Part shown: positions 62,425 to 64,000 of the stretch, one piece after another | Layout: each line of letters begins with the position of its first letter | Position numbering within the stretch: position 1 is the first letter of the stretch | Assembly (NCBI RefSeq): GCF_009557615.1 | Contig: NZ_CP045652.1 | Location: 2,604,001-2,668,000 of the forward strand | Direction of reading: 5' to 3' | Length of the DNA stretch: 64,000 bases | Origin: Sphingobacteruim zhuxiongii | GTDB lineage: Bacteria; Bacteroidota; Bacteroidia; Sphingobacteriales; Sphingobacteriaceae | Translations under genes and position numbers: made by a program | Notes under the pieces: model-generated | What the model was told of the DNA's origin: nothing | The model's database searches: none | Seen by the model: the letters and a program-made list of their open reading frames with translations, nothing else

Positions 62425-62814
62425 ATGAAAAAAGATATTCAAACGATAGAAGACATCAAAATGTTGGTCGATACATTCTACGATCGGATTCGAGAGAATG
62501 AATTGTTGGGCAATATATTCAATCACATCATTCAAGATCGATGGCCCGAGCATTTAGAAAAGATGTACCGCTTTTGGCAAACCGTTCTCTTCGATGAGCA
62601 CACCTATTTTGGAAGCCCTTTCCCTCCGCATATGCATATGCCCATTGAGAAGCTTCATTTTGACACTTGGATTGCCCTATTTAGCAAAACAGTTGATGAG
62701 CTTTTTGAAGGCGAAAAAGCCGAGCGCGCGAAATGGCAAGGCGGACGAATGGCTGAGATGTTTCAACATAAAATTGCATACTATCGTCAGCAAGGTGGAA
62801 AACCACTCGCCTAG
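62425..62814 (+). CDS. Group III truncated haemoglobin
   Basis: A small haem protein of 129 residues of the group III truncated haemoglobin family, proposed to bind or detoxify NO or O2. Typical features are IKMLVDTFYDRIRENELLG at the N-terminus and the distal region PEHLEKMYRFWQTVLF. Next come FPPHMHMPIEKLHFDTWIAL and the proximal His in AEMFQHKIAYYRQ near residue 117. Transcribed with the Rrf2 regulator gene. It lacks the Gly-Gly motifs of groups I and II, as expected for group III. Confidence 0.93.
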   Translation: MKKDIQTIEDIKMLVDTFYDRIRENELLGNIFNHIIQDRWPEHLEKMYRFWQTVLFDEHTYFGSPFPPHMHMPIEKLHFDTWIALFSKTVDELFEGEKAERAKWQGGRMAEMFQHKIAYYRQQGGKPLA

Positions 62815-62861
62815 TCTAAAACATCCCACCAGTTTTTTTTGTTTATTCTCCAAAAAGAATG

Positions 62862-63215
62862 ATGCTTAAAATCCAGATCAAAAGAATCTATGATGAATAT
62901 GCTGAGAGCGATGGCTATCGCATCTTAGTCGATCGCTTATGGCCGCGCGGTATCGCTAAAGACAAGGCAAAAATTGATGAATGGAATAAGACGCTCCCCC
63001 CTTCCACAGAATTGCGTAAAGCATTTAACCATCAACCTGAATTATTTGAGCAATTTAAGGAGGCCTATGTAAAGGAATTGGCAACACATATAGATGATAT
63101 CATGCGTGTTGCAAAGATCGCAGAGACGCGAACTGTAACTCTCTTATATGGAAGAAAAGATCCCCAGGTCAATCATGCTATCGTATTGAAAGAGTTTATC
63201 CTCTCCAAAGCTTAG
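62862..63215 (+). CDS. DUF488 (YeaO-like) protein
   Basis: A 117-residue cytoplasmic protein of the DUF488 family (ATG 62862; a second ATG directly before is possible). The family signature is clear: IKRIYDEYAESDGYRILVDR followed by LWPRGIAKDKAKIDEWNK, and the end VTLLYGRKDPQVNHAIVLKE. Function is unknown; some relatives have been linked to stress or metal response. It follows the haemoglobin gene by 47 bp and may be co-transcribed, though it has no visible promoter of its own. Confidence 0.93.
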   Translation: MLKIQIKRIYDEYAESDGYRILVDRLWPRGIAKDKAKIDEWNKTLPPSTELRKAFNHQPELFEQFKEAYVKELATHIDDIMRVAKIAETRTVTLLYGRKDPQVNHAIVLKEFILSKA

Positions 63216-63239
63216 CCGATTAACCTGAAGACAATAATC

Positions 63240-63749
63240 CTATTTACGAACCCAAGTATTAAAAAACGCTAGGACTTTCTCTTGGTCATAACTCTTATCC
63301 TTCTCTAAATTCCCACTTTCTCGAACGTTTAGTACCTTTCCATTTGGATCCAAGACGATAAAGAATGGAAACCCTAAGGCAGGACCTTTAGGTGCATATT
63401 TTTCAAAGAATGCTTTATTTTCATTCTCTTTTGAATAGTTCGCGTGATAATACAAGAAATTATCATTTACAACTTTCGCTACTGCTTCATTTTCATGGAT
63501 ATATTGGTTAAACTTTAAACACCAAAAACACCAATTGCCGCCCGCTTGAACGATAATGTTTTTATTCTCCTTTTGTGATTGCGTAATCAACTTATCTAAG
63601 TCCGCTTGTGGATCCGCTTCGGGATGATAAGGCTTCTCTATCGGTGCCGTTTCCTTTGGCTTTTCTGTCTGCGCATGAGCATTTACGGAGATTAATCCTA
63701 ATCCCAAGATTATGGCGCTGTAAAACAATGGTAAAATCTTCCCTTTCAT
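63240..63749 (-). CDS. Exported thioredoxin-like protein
   Basis: A thioredoxin-fold protein of 169 residues with a signal peptide (about 1-27, VNAHAQ). A charged Pro/Lys-rich segment precedes the fold. The CxxC active site reads GGNWCFWCLKFNQYI (Cys78 and Cys81 approximately), followed by the cis-Pro region GPALGFPFFIVLDPNGK. It resembles thioredoxin_7/DUF255-type periplasmic redox proteins. It could reduce or oxidise secreted proteins; the direction is unknown. Convergent with DUF488, 24 bp apart. Confidence 0.9.
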   Translation of the reverse strand: MKGKILPLFYSAIILGLGLISVNAHAQTEKPKETAPIEKPYHPEADPQADLDKLITQSQKENKNIIVQAGGNWCFWCLKFNQYIHENEAVAKVVNDNFLYYHANYSKENENKAFFEKYAPKGPALGFPFFIVLDPNGKVLNVRESGNLEKDKSYDQEKVLAFFNTWVRK

Positions 63750-63832
63750 TACAATTCAATTTTAAATTATAAACCTAAATTAGCGATTCTTGTGTATTTT
63801 TATGCCAATTTAATGTCAAGCTTTCTTTCAAT

Positions 63833-64000
63833 ATGAACTACGCTCATTGGCTAATCTACCACTCTTACTACCGTTGGCTTGTCATTTTCGCACTCCTCAT
63901 CCAGTTTATTTGGGTTTATATCCAAAAACGTAACAATCGTATTTTTGTACGGAAGGACATACAAGTACTTGTATTTTTCTGTCTGATCTATAATATACAG
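63833..64000 (+). CDS. Membrane protein, truncated by the window end
   Basis: An open frame starts at ATG 63833 and runs 56 codons to the end of the window with no stop. It begins MNYAHWLIYHSYYRWLVIFA, with a hydrophobic helix up to about residue 32, a basic loop (QKRNNRIFVRKD) and a second hydrophobic segment. This resembles the N-terminus of small Bacteroidetes integral membrane proteins annotated as cytochrome-b-like or hypothetical. Too short to assign. Confidence 0.6.
   Translation, partial: MNYAHWLIYHSYYRWLVIFALLIQFIWVYIQKRNNRIFVRKDIQVLVFFCLIYNIQ

Overview
The window looks like chromosomal DNA of a Bacteroidetes bacterium of the Sphingobacteriaceae type, most like Sphingobacterium. This rests on protein character (SusC/SusD outer-membrane pair with FecR and ECF sigma, RagB/SusD lipoprotein, TPR-AraC sensor, PNGase F-like secreted enzyme), AT-rich intergenic DNA, and promoters of the Bacteroidetes form TAnnTTTG at -7. 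About 51 protein genes are supported. I see no rRNA or tRNA gene, no CRISPR array and no prophage. One IS1182-type insertion sequence is present, plus two clusters of palindromic TTAGA-arm repeats.

Layout. 1-8.8 kb: EamA exporter, DUF4091 glycosidase-like protein, TauE/SafE permease, small lipoprotein and ammonium transporter on the minus strand; AraC regulator, DODA-type dioxygenase and a small secreted NTF2-like protein on plus. 8.8-17.4 kb (minus): secreted type II PNGase F-like enzyme directly behind a ferredoxin-reductase-like flavoprotein; the conserved rimP-nusA-infB translation/transcription operon; a LexA-like XRE/S24 repressor. 17.5-25.1 kb: a degenerate GIY-YIG protein divergent from that repressor, a metalloprotease/beta-propeller/beta-barrel giant protein, a bifunctional penicillin-binding protein and rpoN. 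25.1-32.5 kb: a candidate structured RNA in front of a small unknown gene, a palindromic repeat, then DUF2891, DUF937, threonine-aldolase-like, idi, FUSC and DinB genes.

32.5-46.7 kb is a Sus-type nutrient-uptake locus on the minus strand. In transcription order it has a TPR/AraC sensor-regulator, two unknown membrane proteins, an ECF sigma factor, FecR, an STN-containing SusC, a SusD and two tandem FAD-dependent oxidoreductases. The STN domain plus FecR plus ECF sigma indicates trans-envelope signalling: substrate binding at SusC is relayed through FecR to release the sigma factor. The substrate is not evident.

47.0-50.4 kb: an AAA ATPase, a MutT-type Nudix enzyme, the IS1182 transposase and a threefold tandem palindromic repeat. 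50.4-58.0 kb is a phenylalanine/tyrosine catabolic cluster. It encodes a long phenylalanine hydroxylase, 4-hydroxyphenylpyruvate dioxygenase, homogentisate dioxygenase and fumarylacetoacetase, with an amino-acid dehydrogenase and a flavin reductase family protein alongside. Together these take Phe to Tyr and 4-hydroxyphenylpyruvate through homogentisate to fumarate and acetoacetate; the transamination/deamination step and the maleylacetoacetate isomerase are not obviously encoded, unless the dehydrogenase does the former. 58.2-64 kb: fatty-acyl-CoA ligase, small GNAT, amidohydrolase, an NsrR-like Rrf2 regulator with a group III truncated haemoglobin (probable nitric-oxide response), DUF488, a secreted thioredoxin-like protein and the beginning of a membrane protein cut by the window end.

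The least explained items are the candidate RNA at about 25506-25620, the TTAGA-arm palindromic repeat family, the LexA-like/degenerate GIY-YIG divergent pair with its palindromic operator, and the PNGase F-like enzyme with an extra N-terminal domain. Family assignments are from sequence recognition alone; no searches were run.
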